NCBI RefSeq assembly: GCF_030816115.1
Contig: NZ_JAUSXQ010000001.1
Coordinates: 3,887,001 to 3,951,000, forward strand
Length of the DNA stretch: 64,000 nt
Direction of reading: 5' to 3'
Source of the DNA: Chryseobacterium sp. W4I1
GTDB lineage: Bacteria > Bacteroidota > Bacteroidia > Flavobacteriales > Weeksellaceae
Position numbers and translations under genes: made by a program. Each line of letters starts with the position of its first letter. Positions within the stretch are counted from its first letter, which is position 1. Shown here one piece after another: positions 52,578 to 62,139 of the stretch. The notes beneath the pieces were generated by a model that was not told the DNA's origin, did no database searches, and saw only the letters and a program-made list of their open reading frames with translations.

Positions 52578-53668
52578 AAAAAAAGGTAATTACTTCTGCC
52601 TTCAGTAATTTATATACGGATCAGCGTATCGAAAAGGTATGCAGGACTCTCCATGAAAACGGCTACCAGATTGAACTAATCGGAAACGATTGGAAGGGAG
52701 CAGAGCAGATGGAACGTCCTTACCGGTTTTCACGTATTCATTTGTCTTCTGCAAGTTTAAAAACTGCTTATTTTGAATTCAATTGGAAACTATACCATCA
52801 GCTAAAGAAAAAGGCGGATCAAAATACCATTCTTCACGCTAATGATCTGGATGCCCTGCTTCCGAATTATCTTCTTGCGAAAAAGCTGAATATTCCTTTG
52901 GTTTTTGACAGTCATGAAATTTTTTCAGAAATGCCTGCAATTCAGGGCAAAATGTCACAAAAAATATGGCGTTATTTAGAAAAAGAGATCATTCCTAAGC
53001 TTACCTTTATGATCACAGCAAGCGGAAGTTATGCAGAATGGTTCCGTAAAAAGTATGGTGCAGATCCTGTTGTGATTCAGAATGCTCCCAAAAAGCTAGA
53101 TTTTACAATGGAAATTCCAAATAATGATCCTAAAGTATTTTTATATCAGGGAGCAATTAATCCTTTTCGGGGAATTGATAAAGCAATTCTTGCGATGCAT
53201 CATCTTGATGGGGTAGTATTCAAAATAGCCGGCGATGGACCGAGAAAAAAAGAGTACGAGGATTTGGTGCTTAAAGAAAAACTTCAGGACAAAGTTCAGT
53301 TTTTGGGTAAATTAAAGCCGGAAAATCTTAGAAATATAACAGTAACTGCCGATGTTGGAATGAGTATCGAAGAGAATGGGGGAGAAAGCTACCTTTACTC
53401 ACTTCCGAATAAGGTTTTAGACTGTATTCAGTCAAGAGTACCGCTGGTGCTCGCCAATCTTCCTGAAATGCAGAATATTAAAAGCCGGTTTGATGTAGGA
53501 GAAATTATTAAAGATCATACACCGGAAAATATTGCAGCAGCAGTGAAAAAAGTTCTCCATAAAGGAAGGAAAAACTATCTTCCGGAACTGGATAAAGCAT
53601 CAGATAGCCTGTGCTGGGAAAATGAAGAAATAAAACTACTGGAAGTTTTTGAAAACGCATCAAAATAA
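52574..53668 (+). CDS. Glycosyltransferase family 4 protein
   Basis: A 364-residue GT-B enzyme. The N-terminal acceptor domain has SNLYTDQRIEKVCRTLHENG and LHANDLDALLPNYLLAKK; the C-terminal donor domain (about 175-340) has FLYQGAINPFRGIDKAI and GEIIKDHTPENIAAAV. These are typical of GT4-like enzymes of polysaccharide or glycolipid synthesis. The start ATG at 52574 overlaps the upstream small membrane protein; a longer frame reaching to 52463 runs through that gene and was rejected. The acceptor is unknown. Confidence 0.88.
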   Translation: MKKKVITSAFSNLYTDQRIEKVCRTLHENGYQIELIGNDWKGAEQMERPYRFSRIHLSSASLKTAYFEFNWKLYHQLKKKADQNTILHANDLDALLPNYLLAKKLNIPLVFDSHEIFSEMPAIQGKMSQKIWRYLEKEIIPKLTFMITASGSYAEWFRKKYGADPVVIQNAPKKLDFTMEIPNNDPKVFLYQGAINPFRGIDKAILAMHHLDGVVFKIAGDGPRKKEYEDLVLKEKLQDKVQFLGKLKPENLRNITVTADVGMSIEENGGESYLYSLPNKVLDCIQSRVPLVLANLPEMQNIKSRFDVGEIIKDHTPENIAAAVKKVLHKGRKNYLPELDKASDSLCWENEEIKLLEVFENASK

Positions 53669-53688
53669 ATTATCTTTATAAAAATGGT

Positions 53689-53696
53689 TATCTTTG
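53689..53696 (+). promoter_or_regulatory. -7 element of sufE
   Basis: TATCTTTG, a perfect TAnnTTTG box, 19 nt before the sufE ATG and just after the glycosyltransferase stop. Confidence 0.5.
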
Positions 53697-53715
53697 CTAA
53701 AAATTTGTTAAAAAG

Positions 53716-54135
53716 ATGACCATTAAAGAAAAACAGCAAGAGATAATTGACGAATTTGCGTTTCTTGATGACTGGGAGCAGAAATATGAATATATTATTG
53801 ATCTTGGAAAAGAGCTGAAGGGGCTTTCGGAAGATAAGAAAACAGATGATAACCTGATCAAAGGCTGCCAGAGTAAGGTATGGATTGATGCTGAATTCAA
53901 AGATGGGAAACTCTTTTTTGATGCCGATTCAGATGGGATCCTTCCAAAAGGAATTGTTTCTCTGTTGGTCAGTATTTATAGCGGTCATTCAACGCAGGAG
54001 ATTTTAGATTCTGATTTTGAATTCATTTCGGAAATCGGACTTCAGGAATTTCTTTCGCCATCCAGAGCGAACGGATTAATGGCAATGACCAAACAGATCA
54101 AATTTTACGCAGTCGCTTATCAGCTGAAATCATAG
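53716..54135 (+). CDS. sufE: SufE family sulfur-acceptor protein
   Basis: A 139-residue protein with IIDEFAFLDDWEQKYEYIID, then DDNLIKGCQSKVWIDAEF, in which the conserved Cys (near residue 56) accepts sulfur from the SufS desulfurase during Fe-S cluster assembly. RANGLMAMTKQIK near the C-terminus is also typical. No other suf gene is nearby. The GTG start of the heptosyltransferase-like gene comes 3 nt later, so the two may share a transcript. Confidence 0.93.
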   Translation: MTIKEKQQEIIDEFAFLDDWEQKYEYIIDLGKELKGLSEDKKTDDNLIKGCQSKVWIDAEFKDGKLFFDADSDGILPKGIVSLLVSIYSGHSTQEILDSDFEFISEIGLQEFLSPSRANGLMAMTKQIKFYAVAYQLKS

Positions 54136-54138
54136 CCT

Positions 54139-55110
54139 GTGACCAGAATTTTAGCATATCGTTTTTCCGCTTTTGGTGATGTCGCGATGACAGCGCCCGT
54201 TTTCAGGGAGTTTCTGGAGCAGAATCCGGATGTGGAAATTGTTATGGTTTCCAGAAAGAATTTTGAAAGCCTGTTTACGGATATTCCGAATGTGACCTTT
54301 AAAGGAATTAATCTTGATGATTATAAAGGGTTCTTTGGTCTGAACAGACTGGCAAATGAACTTGTAAAAGAATTTAACCCTGATTTTATAGCCAATCTTC
54401 ATGATGTGATCAGAACCAAAGTTCTGGATAAGATTTACAGAAGAAAAGGTTTAAAAGTATTTAAAATAAACAAAGGCAAAGAGGAAAAAGAAGAACTTAC
54501 AGATGTTTGGAATTTAAATAAGGTTCAGCTAAAAAGAACAGTTGAACGTTATGCAGATGTTTTCCGCCAAATGGGTTTCAAAGTTGAGCTTTCCAATAAG
54601 CTTAGACCAACACCGGGACAGAAATCAGGAATAGGCTTTGCGCCTTTCGCCCAGCATAAAGGAAAAATGCTTCCTCTGGAAAAATCGTTTGAACTGGCCA
54701 GAATCCTGGCTCAAAAACATACGATATATTTCTTTGGAGGTGGGAAAAAAGAAACCGAAACCCTTGAAAAATGGGAAACTGAAATCCCAAATACCAAAAG
54801 CCTTTCAGGAAAACTTAGCCTTTCAGAAGAACTTCAAAAAATCTCTGAACTTGAATTGATGATCTCAATGGATTCTGCCAATATGCACCTTGCCAGCCTT
54901 ATGGGAACAAGATGTGTCTCGATATGGGGAGCAACACATCCTTATGCGGGGTTTTTAGGCTTCGGACAGAGCGAAGACGATGTGGTTCAGATGACAGACC
55001 TTACCTGTAGACCTTGTTCTGTTTTTGGGGACAAAGAGTGCTACCGGGGAGACTGGGCCTGTCTTGAGGAACTTAATATTCAGAAAATCGTAAAGGCAGT
55101 TAATCTTTAA
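54139..55110 (+). CDS. Glycosyltransferase family 9 protein (heptosyltransferase-like)
   Basis: A 323-residue GT-B enzyme, start GTG. ILAYRFSAFGDVAMTAPVFR (residues 3-22) and the C-terminal LMISMDSANMHLASLMGTRC (near 239-258) with GATHP are signatures of LPS heptosyltransferases (WaaC/WaaF/RfaQ group). In Bacteroidota the donor may not be heptose. It should act in lipopolysaccharide core assembly at the inner membrane. It overlaps the convergent glycosyltransferase pseudogene by 11 nt at the 3' end. Confidence 0.9.
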   Translation: MTRILAYRFSAFGDVAMTAPVFREFLEQNPDVEIVMVSRKNFESLFTDIPNVTFKGINLDDYKGFFGLNRLANELVKEFNPDFIANLHDVIRTKVLDKIYRRKGLKVFKINKGKEEKEELTDVWNLNKVQLKRTVERYADVFRQMGFKVELSNKLRPTPGQKSGIGFAPFAQHKGKMLPLEKSFELARILAQKHTIYFFGGGKKETETLEKWETEIPNTKSLSGKLSLSEELQKISELELMISMDSANMHLASLMGTRCVSIWGATHPYAGFLGFGQSEDDVVQMTDLTCRPCSVFGDKECYRGDWACLEELNIQKIVKAVNL

Positions 55111-56222
55111 AAATAATTTTAGCCATTTTTTTAGCCTTAGCATCATCAGAGTAGTTCTTCTCAAGGACTTCACTTCTGTACTCATTTCCATTATAGTCTT
55201 TTTTTTCTGTCTCAATAATTAGTTTTCGGATCTCATTCATATCAGATCCGAAAAGGCATAAATCCATTAAAGCATGATCGTCTGTGATATTCTGATTAAT
55301 GATCACAAACCGGCTATTGTATAATGCATTAAACAGTTTAACCTTCGTGCCGGAATTTTGGTAGGAGAGAAGAATATTAGCATGAGCATTTTCAAAAAGA
55401 CAGTGAAGATTTTCAGTTGTTTCGATGGGCACCAGATCAATGTTCACAATATTGCTGATCTTTTTCTTGATGTCATTATCAGCCCGGTCAGAAGCTACAA
55501 CAAGTTGATATTGTGGCAGATTTTTAAAAAGATTAATCGTTTCATCCAGTGCCTTTTTGTTGTCCGATATACTCAGATCTCCATGGAAAAAGAAATAATT
55601 TCCTTTTTTGCCCAAGATTTTCACAAACCTGTTGCCATGGAAAATGTGGATTAACTCTGCATTTTTGGAATATGAATTAACTTCGTTATATTCTTTTTCA
55701 GAGAGACAGAAAACGGTTTCAAATTCTTTTAAAACTTTTTTTTGGTAGCCTGAATACTTTAAAGACTCAATCTTGTAAATGATCTTTTTAAAGATGTTTT
55801 TTTCCGATGAAGAAAGCCCTTTATAATATTCTGTTTCGTTATTGTGATGGCGCAGATAGAGCTTGAACCCTTTATTTTTTAGCTGACTGATGATTTGAGT
55901 GGTCTGAAGTCCTTCAAATAACACGGGAGCTTTGATCTCCATTAGATTCTCAAAAAGGCTGTTAGAAATTTCTCATCGCAGCAGCAAAAGGAACAGTAGA
56001 AAAATAAGAGAAAGGATTTTTCTTTTTTCTGTAAAAGAAAACATTCTCTGTAATGTTTTTAATCTCTGCATCAAGACTTTCAGGAATATTATTTACAAAG
56101 CAGTGAAGGTGGATCTTTATACCCAGATCAGATAATGCTTTAATCTTATAATAAACATCAATAATACCACCGTAGGAGGGAGGATAAGGATAATTGAATG
56201 ATATAAAGTGAAGTTCTTTCAA
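55100..56222 (-). pseudogene. Glycosyltransferase (GT-B type), frameshifted
   Basis: Two frames together make one glycosyltransferase of about 374 residues. The upstream frame (TTG at 56222 to the stop at 55962) encodes KELHFISFNYPYPPSYGGII, an N-terminal donor/acceptor domain, and ends VPFAAAMRNF. The downstream frame, open from 55972, encodes SNSLFENLMEIKAPVLFEGL and a C-terminal domain to 55100. Deleting one A from the AAA at 55969-55971 joins them as VPFAAAMRISNSLFENLMEI. The long open frame from 56366 was rejected because it runs through a tRNA. Like mnmG, the extra base follows an AGA codon. Confidence 0.82.
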
Positions 56223-56306
56223 AAAAACAGAGTGTTTAAGCTGTAAAGGTAAGAATATCCTGAATTTTTTAAACAAAAAAATCTCCCAGTTTCCTGAGAG
56301 ATTTTG

Positions 56307-56381
56307 TGGGCCCTGAGGGATTCGAACCCCCGACCCTCTGGGTGTAAACCAGATGCTCTGAACCAACTGAGCTAAGAGCCC
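56307..56381 (-). tRNA. tRNA-Val(TAC), copy 1
   Basis: A 75-nt cloverleaf: 7-bp acceptor stem GGGCTCT/AGGGCCC with a wobble pair, D arm AGCTCAGTTGGTTCAGAGC, anticodon stem-loop TCTGGTTTACACCCAGA (anticodon TAC at 56344-56346), T arm GGGGGTTCGAATCCC, discriminator A. CCA is not encoded. Confidence 0.96.
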
Positions 56382-56415
56382 TGAAATTTTTTGAAAGGCT
56401 TCAGTATCCTTTGTG

Positions 56416-56490
56416 TGGGCCCTGAGGGATTCGAACCCCCGACCCTCTGGGTGTAAACCAGATGCTCTGAACCAACTGAGCTAAGAGCCC
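56416..56490 (-). tRNA. tRNA-Val(TAC), copy 2
   Basis: Identical over all 75 nt to copy 1, which lies 34 nt downstream. The tandem pair probably arose by duplication and is transcribed together. Confidence 0.96.
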
Positions 56491-56532
56491 CTATAACTTG
56501 TTTCCTCGTTTAGAGTGGTGCAAATATACGAC

Positions 56533-57777
56533 TTATTCAGAAATCTCCAAATTTTTTTCTAAAAATTCTCCAACTACAAAGTTACTGCCTCCTATAAAAA
56601 TCATTTCTTCATTTGTACATCGCTCTTTTGCAGAAAGATATGCTTCCTGTACTGAGTCGAAAATTTTATAAGAAATTTTTGCTTCCTGAAGCAGATTTTC
56701 ATAATCTTCCGGATGTCTTCCCCTGTTAATAGACGGTTTCGCAAAATAAAATTCTGAATTTTCGGGAAGAAGAGCCATTACTTCATCGATATTTTTATCA
56801 TTCACAAAACCCAGAATAACATGTTTGTGACGATTAATAGAATTCAATTGTGAAAATACATACTCAAGACCTGCTTGATTGTGTCCGGTATCACAAATGG
56901 TAAGCGGATCTTTTGAAAACTCAAACCAGCGTCCGATAAATCCGGTGTTTTGATGCACGTGGAGCAGTCCTTTTTCTATATTTTCTGCAGAAACATGGAT
57001 GCTTATTTTCTTCAGCTCTTCAATCATAGCCACAACAACACGGATGTTTTTCTGCTGATAATTTCCTTTAAGATCTGAAGTAAGGTCAGACTTTATTGCA
57101 GTGGCGTCTATAAATGGTGCATTTTCCTGGTTGGCCTTCTGCCGGATAATATTTTTTACGGTATCATTGTCATCTCCGGAAATAATTGGAATGTGATACT
57201 TGATAATTCCTGCTTTTTCTGCTGCAATTTCCTCAATTGTGTCTCCTAAGATATTCTGATGATCCAGCTGTACATTGGTGATTGTAGAAATCAAAGGTGT
57301 AATGATATTGGTTGAATCCAGTCTTCCCCCAAGACCCACTTCAATAACGGCAAAATCTACTCCCTGCTGATAAAAATATTCAAAAGCCATGATGGTTGTA
57401 AATTCAAAAAAGGAGGGAAGTATGTCTTCAGGGAGGGTTTTCAGTTTTTGAATAAACTCAAAGACAAATTTTTTATCGCAGTTTTTTCCGTTGACTTTGA
57501 TGCGTTCCGTAAAATCTATAAGATGAGGAGAATTATACAGACCAACTTTATAGCCTTCTTCTTGAAGAACTGATGCCAGCATATTGCTTGAAGATCCTTT
57601 ACCGTTTGTGCCTCCGATATGGATGCATCTTATCTTCTCCTGAGGGTTTCCAAAGAAGGTGCATAGCCTTGTAATGTTTTCTAATCCAGGTTTGTAAGCC
57701 TTTTGTCCGTCTGTCTGATAATTCGGAGCCTGAATGAAAAGCCAGTCTACCGCTTCTTGGTATTGTTCGATTGTCAT
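56533..57777 (-). CDS. folC: Bifunctional folylpolyglutamate synthase / dihydrofolate synthase
   Basis: A 414-residue Mur-ligase-type enzyme. It has IHIGGTNGKGSSSNMLASVL (near 47-66, ATP loop), YNSPHLIDFTERI (near 79-91), EVGLGGRLDSTN (near 141-152) and DHQNILGDT. FolC adds glutamate residues to folates and, in many bacteria, joins dihydropteroate to glutamate. The start at 57777 gives MTIEQYQEAVDWLF, normal for the family. The tRNA-Val pair lies just downstream on the same strand. Confidence 0.95.
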   Translation of the reverse strand: MTIEQYQEAVDWLFIQAPNYQTDGQKAYKPGLENITRLCTFFGNPQEKIRCIHIGGTNGKGSSSNMLASVLQEEGYKVGLYNSPHLIDFTERIKVNGKNCDKKFVFEFIQKLKTLPEDILPSFFEFTTIMAFEYFYQQGVDFAVIEVGLGGRLDSTNIITPLISTITNVQLDHQNILGDTIEEIAAEKAGIIKYHIPIISGDDNDTVKNIIRQKANQENAPFIDATAIKSDLTSDLKGNYQQKNIRVVVAMIEELKKISIHVSAENIEKGLLHVHQNTGFIGRWFEFSKDPLTICDTGHNQAGLEYVFSQLNSINRHKHVILGFVNDKNIDEVMALLPENSEFYFAKPSINRGRHPEDYENLLQEAKISYKIFDSVQEAYLSAKERCTNEEMIFIGGSNFVVGEFLEKNLEISE

Positions 57778-57840
57778 GTTACAAAATTCTCAAAAGTTTT
57801 ATTAAAATGAAACAATAATTTTTTTAAACTGTAACTTTTT

Positions 57841-57848
57841 TATATTTG
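57841..57848 (+). promoter_or_regulatory. -7 element of the TolC-family gene
   Basis: TATATTTG, a perfect TAnnTTTG box, 27 nt before the chosen start at 57876. It argues against the in-frame TTG at 57846, which lies inside the box. Confidence 0.55.
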
Positions 57849-57875
57849 GCTCGTCTAATATGGAAAATTATTAAT

Positions 57876-59222
57876 ATGAAAAAAGGTTGGATTATCGTTT
57901 TTGGATTAAGCTGTCTGGGGCTAAGCGCTCAGAAGAAATGGTCCTTAAGAGAATGTGTAGACTATGCCGTGGAACATAATCTTCAGGTTATCCAAAATCA
58001 ATATTCTAAACAGATCCAGGATTCTAATCTTCAAATAGCAAGAAATCAGTATCTGCCTTCGGTGTCCGGAAGCATGTCTAACAGTGTAAGTTTTGGGCAG
58101 ACTTCATTTGGAACAGGAAGTTTAAGGAATGACCGATTCAGTAACAGTGCTAATTTAGGAGCAGATATTTTACTGTATAATAACGGAAGACTGGAGAAAA
58201 CGATCAGGAAAACTCAGTTTGATGTAGAAGCCAGCCAATATGATGTAGAAACGATTAAAAATGATATTTCCCTGCAGATTGCACAGCAATATCTTACAAC
58301 ACTGCTGAATAAAGAAATTGTAAAAATATCGGAAAGTGCCGTTGAAAATGCACAAAAACAATACGACAGGGCAAAAATAACAACGCAGGTCGGAACTACC
58401 GCTCAAACTATTCTGGCGGAAGCAGAAGCAGCATTGGCGAGAGAGAAGCAAAATAAGAAAACAGCTGAAATTAATGTTGGCAGAAGTCTTTTTGCCATGG
58501 CACAGCTCTTACAGCTTCCTGACTATAAGGATTTTGATATTGAATATGTAGAAGTGCCGGATCAATTGGAACCCCAGTTAAAATCGGTGGACGAAGTTCT
58601 TACTACAGCTTTTGAAAATCAGCCTCAGGTAAAAGCGGCAGAAAGCAGGATTAATTCTGCAATAGCGCAAACAGAAGTGAGCAAGACTGCTTTTTGGCCT
58701 ACACTTACGGGAAGTGTGGGAATAGGAAGTTTTTATAATAATCTTCTAACTACAAACATAACGGGAGTGGATGAGGCAGGTAATCTTGTAATGGAAAGAA
58801 ATTTATTCGGTCAGTATAAAGATAATTTTGGACAGCAGGCCAGTATTTCACTTAATGTTCCTATTTTCAATAAGGGAATTACCAAGCTGCAGGTAGAGCA
58901 GGCTAAAATCAATGAAAGTGTAGCTAAGATTACTCTTGAGCAGCAGAAACAGACCGTAAGACAGAATGTACAGAAGGCGCAGTTTGATGTAGATGCCAAT
59001 TATGAAACCTTTCTTTCTGCGGCAGAAACAGAAAAAAGTACAAAGCTGGCCCTGGATTTTGCTGATAAGAGCTATGCGGCAGGAAGAAGCACCATTTATG
59101 ACGTCAATGTAGCAAGAAATAATTACGCCAATGCTCAGGGTTCAGTAGCTCAGGCAAAATATAATTATCTTTTTAGCCTTAAACTGCTGAACTTCTATTC
59201 GGGAATTCCATTAACTTTGTAG
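57876..59222 (+). CDS. TolC family outer-membrane efflux protein
   Basis: A 448-residue protein with signal peptide (KKGWIIVFGLSCLGLSAQ), then two long coiled-coil repeats characteristic of OEP/TolC: WSLRECVDYAVEHNLQV (near 20-36) and a second half with VLTTAFENQPQVKAAESRI. The end, YDVNVARNNYANAQGSVAQA, forms the second hairpin. It should form the outer-membrane channel of a tripartite exporter, but no inner-membrane or adaptor gene is adjacent. The SprT-like gene follows 1 nt later. Confidence 0.92.
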   Translation: MKKGWIIVFGLSCLGLSAQKKWSLRECVDYAVEHNLQVIQNQYSKQIQDSNLQIARNQYLPSVSGSMSNSVSFGQTSFGTGSLRNDRFSNSANLGADILLYNNGRLEKTIRKTQFDVEASQYDVETIKNDISLQIAQQYLTTLLNKEIVKISESAVENAQKQYDRAKITTQVGTTAQTILAEAEAALAREKQNKKTAEINVGRSLFAMAQLLQLPDYKDFDIEYVEVPDQLEPQLKSVDEVLTTAFENQPQVKAAESRINSAIAQTEVSKTAFWPTLTGSVGIGSFYNNLLTTNITGVDEAGNLVMERNLFGQYKDNFGQQASISLNVPIFNKGITKLQVEQAKINESVAKITLEQQKQTVRQNVQKAQFDVDANYETFLSAAETEKSTKLALDFADKSYAAGRSTIYDVNVARNNYANAQGSVAQAKYNYLFSLKLLNFYSGIPLTL

Positions 59223-59223
59223 G

Positions 59224-59823
59224 ATGTCTATCAAGTCATTAGAAAAATATTTACCTCAAAATACCCATAAATACCTAAGAATCTGGTTTGCGGATCACTT
59301 TATTCATATAAAAGTCACACGCGGTAGAAATTCTAAGCTGGGAGATTACAGAAAACTGCCTGATCACTCCCACGAAATTACCGTCAATTCAACCCTGACG
59401 CCTCCGCTTTTTTTCTTTGTGCTTACGCATGAGCTGGCTCATCTTATTGCTTTTGAAAAATATGGACGAAGAATATCACCGCACGGGAATGAGTGGAAGG
59501 AGACGTTCAGGAATATGCTTCTTGAAAGTCTTGAGGTGTATGATGAGGATCTGAGGCCCATCATCATTCGGTTTTCGAAATCGCCAAAAGCCAATTTCAT
59601 GGCAAGTCCGGATCTTGTAAGATATTTTCATACTGAAAAACAGGATGATAGCCTATATTTCATTGAAGAGCTTGAAAAAGGAGAATTTTTTATATATCGA
59701 AACGAAAAGTATTTATTAGAAGGACTGATTAAAAAAAACTATCTTTGTAAGAATCTGGCTACAGGAAGAAAGTATTCTTTCAAGCCTTTGGCTAGGGTTG
59801 AAAAATGTAGGCAAGAATGTTAA
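59224..59823 (+). CDS. SprT-like zinc metalloprotease-fold protein
   Basis: A 199-residue protein with the zinc motif FVLTHELAHLIAFEKYG (HELAH near residues 70-74) followed by RRISPHGNEWKETF, whose His is a likely third ligand. That is the SprT-like domain, related to DNA-protein crosslink proteases in eukaryotes; the bacterial role is unknown. It lacks the four-Cys zinc ribbon of larger family members. It overlaps manC by 7 nt and follows tolC by 1 nt, so a three-gene transcript is likely. Confidence 0.87.
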   Translation: MSIKSLEKYLPQNTHKYLRIWFADHFIHIKVTRGRNSKLGDYRKLPDHSHEITVNSTLTPPLFFFVLTHELAHLIAFEKYGRRISPHGNEWKETFRNMLLESLEVYDEDLRPIIIRFSKSPKANFMASPDLVRYFHTEKQDDSLYFIEELEKGEFFIYRNEKYLLEGLIKKNYLCKNLATGRKYSFKPLARVEKCRQEC

Positions 59824-60899
59824 AATCAGATAGATACTGTGTCATCATGGCGGGCGGAATCGGGAGCCGGTTCTGGCCAATGAGTACACAAAAATTTCCA
59901 AAACAGTTTCAGGATATTTTAGGAACAGGGCGTACCATGATTCAGCAGACTTATGACAGAATCAGCCGTATCATTCCTAAAGAACAGATATTCGTAATCA
60001 CGAATAAAGAATATGTTGCGCTTTCCCACCAGCAGCTTCCGGAAATTCCTGAAGAAAATATTGTCGGCGAGCCTCTGATGAAAAATACAGCTGCCTGCAA
60101 TCTGTATATGGCCAACAAGATTGCAGAAATTAATCCGGATGCAACGATGATTGTACTTCCGGCAGATCATCTGATTTTAAAGGAAGATGTATTTCTGGAG
60201 AAAGTAGAACTGGCTTTTGATCTTGCAGCAAAACAGGACTATCTGGTAACTCTCGGAATTACGCCTACAAGACCTGATACGGGCTACGGATATATTCAGT
60301 TTGTAGAAAAGAAAGGATCGGATTATTTTAAAGTAAAAACCTTTACAGAAAAGCCTATTCTTGAAATTGCCCAGAGCTTTTTGGAAAGCGGGGACTTCCT
60401 GTGGAATGCAGGGATTTTTATTTGGAATGTAAAAAGTATCCATCACGCTTTTGAACTTTATCTTCCTGAGATGATGCAGCATTTCATGGCTTGTGAGTAT
60501 AATTCTGATAAGGAAAACAGCTGTATTGAAACCATTTATCCTAAAGTTCAGAAAATTTCTATTGATAACGGGATTCTGGAAAAAGCAAAAAATGTATATG
60601 TAATTCCTTCCGATCTCGGATGGAGTGACTTAGGAACCTGGACATCCGTCTATGAAAATACTGAAAAAGATAAAAATGATAATGCTGTAAAACTAAAGCA
60701 TTTTCTTAATTATAATTCCAATGGAAATCTTATCCGACTGAAAAATAATAACAAAGCTGTCATTATAGACGGCCTTAAAGATTTTATTATTGTCGACACT
60801 GATAAAGCCCTGCTGATATGCCCTCGGGACAACGATCAGCTGATTAAAGACTATGTTCTTGACCTGAAAAGTTTCAAGAAAGGAGATAAATTCATGTAA
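59817..60899 (+). CDS. manC: Mannose-1-phosphate guanylyltransferase
   Basis: A 360-residue nucleotidyltransferase with CVIMAGGIGSRFWPMSTQKF (near 8-27), FPKQF, GEPLMKNTAACNLYMA and DTGYGYIQ, all conserved in GDP-mannose pyrophosphorylases. It makes GDP-mannose from mannose-1-phosphate and GTP for glycan synthesis. It is the single-domain form without a phosphomannose isomerase fusion. It may supply the glycosyltransferases encoded a few kilobases upstream. Confidence 0.93.
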   Translation: MLKSDRYCVIMAGGIGSRFWPMSTQKFPKQFQDILGTGRTMIQQTYDRISRIIPKEQIFVITNKEYVALSHQQLPEIPEENIVGEPLMKNTAACNLYMANKIAEINPDATMIVLPADHLILKEDVFLEKVELAFDLAAKQDYLVTLGITPTRPDTGYGYIQFVEKKGSDYFKVKTFTEKPILEIAQSFLESGDFLWNAGIFIWNVKSIHHAFELYLPEMMQHFMACEYNSDKENSCIETIYPKVQKISIDNGILEKAKNVYVIPSDLGWSDLGTWTSVYENTEKDKNDNAVKLKHFLNYNSNGNLIRLKNNNKAVIIDGLKDFIIVDTDKALLICPRDNDQLIKDYVLDLKSFKKGDKFM

Positions 60900-60929
60900 A
60901 TATTGGTATCTTTCTGCTGATTTTGAGTT

Positions 60930-61592
60930 ATGAAAAAAAACGCCATCCGATCAACAGTTTTTATATTTCTACTTTTGGGATTCTTTGGATACTCCCAAAA
61001 CAAGAAAAACTTTTCCAATATTCCGAATATTTTGCAGCAGATCATTCCCAATGAAAGGATTGATTCCTGGGTGCTGGTATACAACAGTTACGGGAAAAAC
61101 CAGGATCTTAAGACTTCCGGCGGAAAAATAGAATATACCCCGCAGTTTTCCGGATTTAATTTATTTCCCGAGGAAGACAGCTTTTATTATATTGCTTATT
61201 CTGCAGGCGGAAAGATAAATTATATAACAGATCTGGAAGCTCTGAAAAAGTTCACCGGAAAAATTGATAATGCGGAAGAAGCAGCCATTATACTTACCAC
61301 TGACGGATATATGGTGGATGAAGAATTTAAAGATGTTGCCGGCAATTATTATGAAGATTCCACCAATTATTATTTGGATATCGGCAAGCTTACTTCAAAA
61401 GAATGCCCTTACCAGAAAACGCATTATACACTGACGGTCAATAAGTCTTCAGGAGTCGTTTCCAATGTGAAAGATAATGGAACTTATATTGAACTTTACA
61501 ATAAAAAGTGCGCCAATAACCCGAGACTTTTAAAAATTCAAAAAAAAGAAGAACCAAAAGATGAGCCTAAAAAATCACCCAAACGGAAGTAA
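60930..61592 (+). CDS. Secreted protein of unknown function
   Basis: A 220-residue protein with an N-terminal export signal (FIFLLLGFFGYSQ). The mature part has alternating hydrophobic strands (FSGFNLFPEEDSFYYIAYSA) and a charged Lys/Glu/Pro C-terminal tail. I recognise no family. It lies 30 nt after manC. Its last 32 nt overlap the start of the GNAT gene in another frame, so the two are likely cotranscribed. Confidence 0.68.
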   Translation: MKKNAIRSTVFIFLLLGFFGYSQNKKNFSNIPNILQQIIPNERIDSWVLVYNSYGKNQDLKTSGGKIEYTPQFSGFNLFPEEDSFYYIAYSAGGKINYITDLEALKKFTGKIDNAEEAAIILTTDGYMVDEEFKDVAGNYYEDSTNYYLDIGKLTSKECPYQKTHYTLTVNKSSGVVSNVKDNGTYIELYNKKCANNPRLLKIQKKEEPKDEPKKSPKRK

Positions 61593-62094
61593 GGTCTACG
61601 AAACGGAACGACTGATCCTTCAGCCTATGTCTGTGGATGACAAAGAGTTTATTTTTGAGCTGTATAACAGGCCTAAATTCATCAGATACATTGGCGAACG
61701 GGGTATAAAAACACTTTCCGATGCAGAAAACTATATTCTGAACAGGTTTCTTCCGCAATTCGATAAATTGGGATATGGTAACTATTTAGTTGTTACAAAA
61801 GATAAAGGAGACAAAATAGGGGGCGTAGGAATCTTTGAAAGGGAAGGACTGGATGTTGTGGATATAGGATTTTCCCTGCTGGAAGAATTTGAAGGTAAAG
61901 GATATGCTTATGAAGCAGCACAGAAAGTAAAATCTATCGGAATGGATGATTTCGGTTTAAAAAAGATCTCTGCCATTACTTCAAAAGATAATTTCTCCTC
62001 ACAGAAACTGATTGAAAAACTAGGCCTGAAGTTTAAGAACTATGTTACCCTTCCTAACGAAGATGAGGAGTTGATGTATTATGAAACAGAATAA
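61561..62094 (+). CDS. GNAT family N-acetyltransferase (RimJ/RimL-like)
   Basis: A 177-residue protein with YETERLILQPMSVDDKEFIF (near 13-32), a segment DIGFSLLEEFEGKGYAYEAA (near 101-120) in which Q/R-x-x-G-x-G is represented by FEGKGYA, and DNFSSQKLIEKLGLKF. This is the Acetyltransf_3 pattern of RimJ/RimL-type enzymes. The substrate is unknown. It starts inside the end of the previous gene; no later start would keep the N-terminal strand. Confidence 0.88.
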   Translation: MSLKNHPNGSKVYETERLILQPMSVDDKEFIFELYNRPKFIRYIGERGIKTLSDAENYILNRFLPQFDKLGYGNYLVVTKDKGDKIGGVGIFEREGLDVVDIGFSLLEEFEGKGYAYEAAQKVKSIGMDDFGLKKISAITSKDNFSSQKLIEKLGLKFKNYVTLPNEDEELMYYETE

Positions 62095-62139
62095 CTGTTT
62101 TAACTTCTAATTTCTACTTTTAGTTAAAATCTAATTCAA

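Noticed and set aside
55962..56366. Long minus-strand frame starting at 56366 that reads through the tRNA region
   Set aside because: Its first 25 codons lie within a tRNA-Val gene. The real glycosyltransferase start is further down, probably the TTG at 56222.
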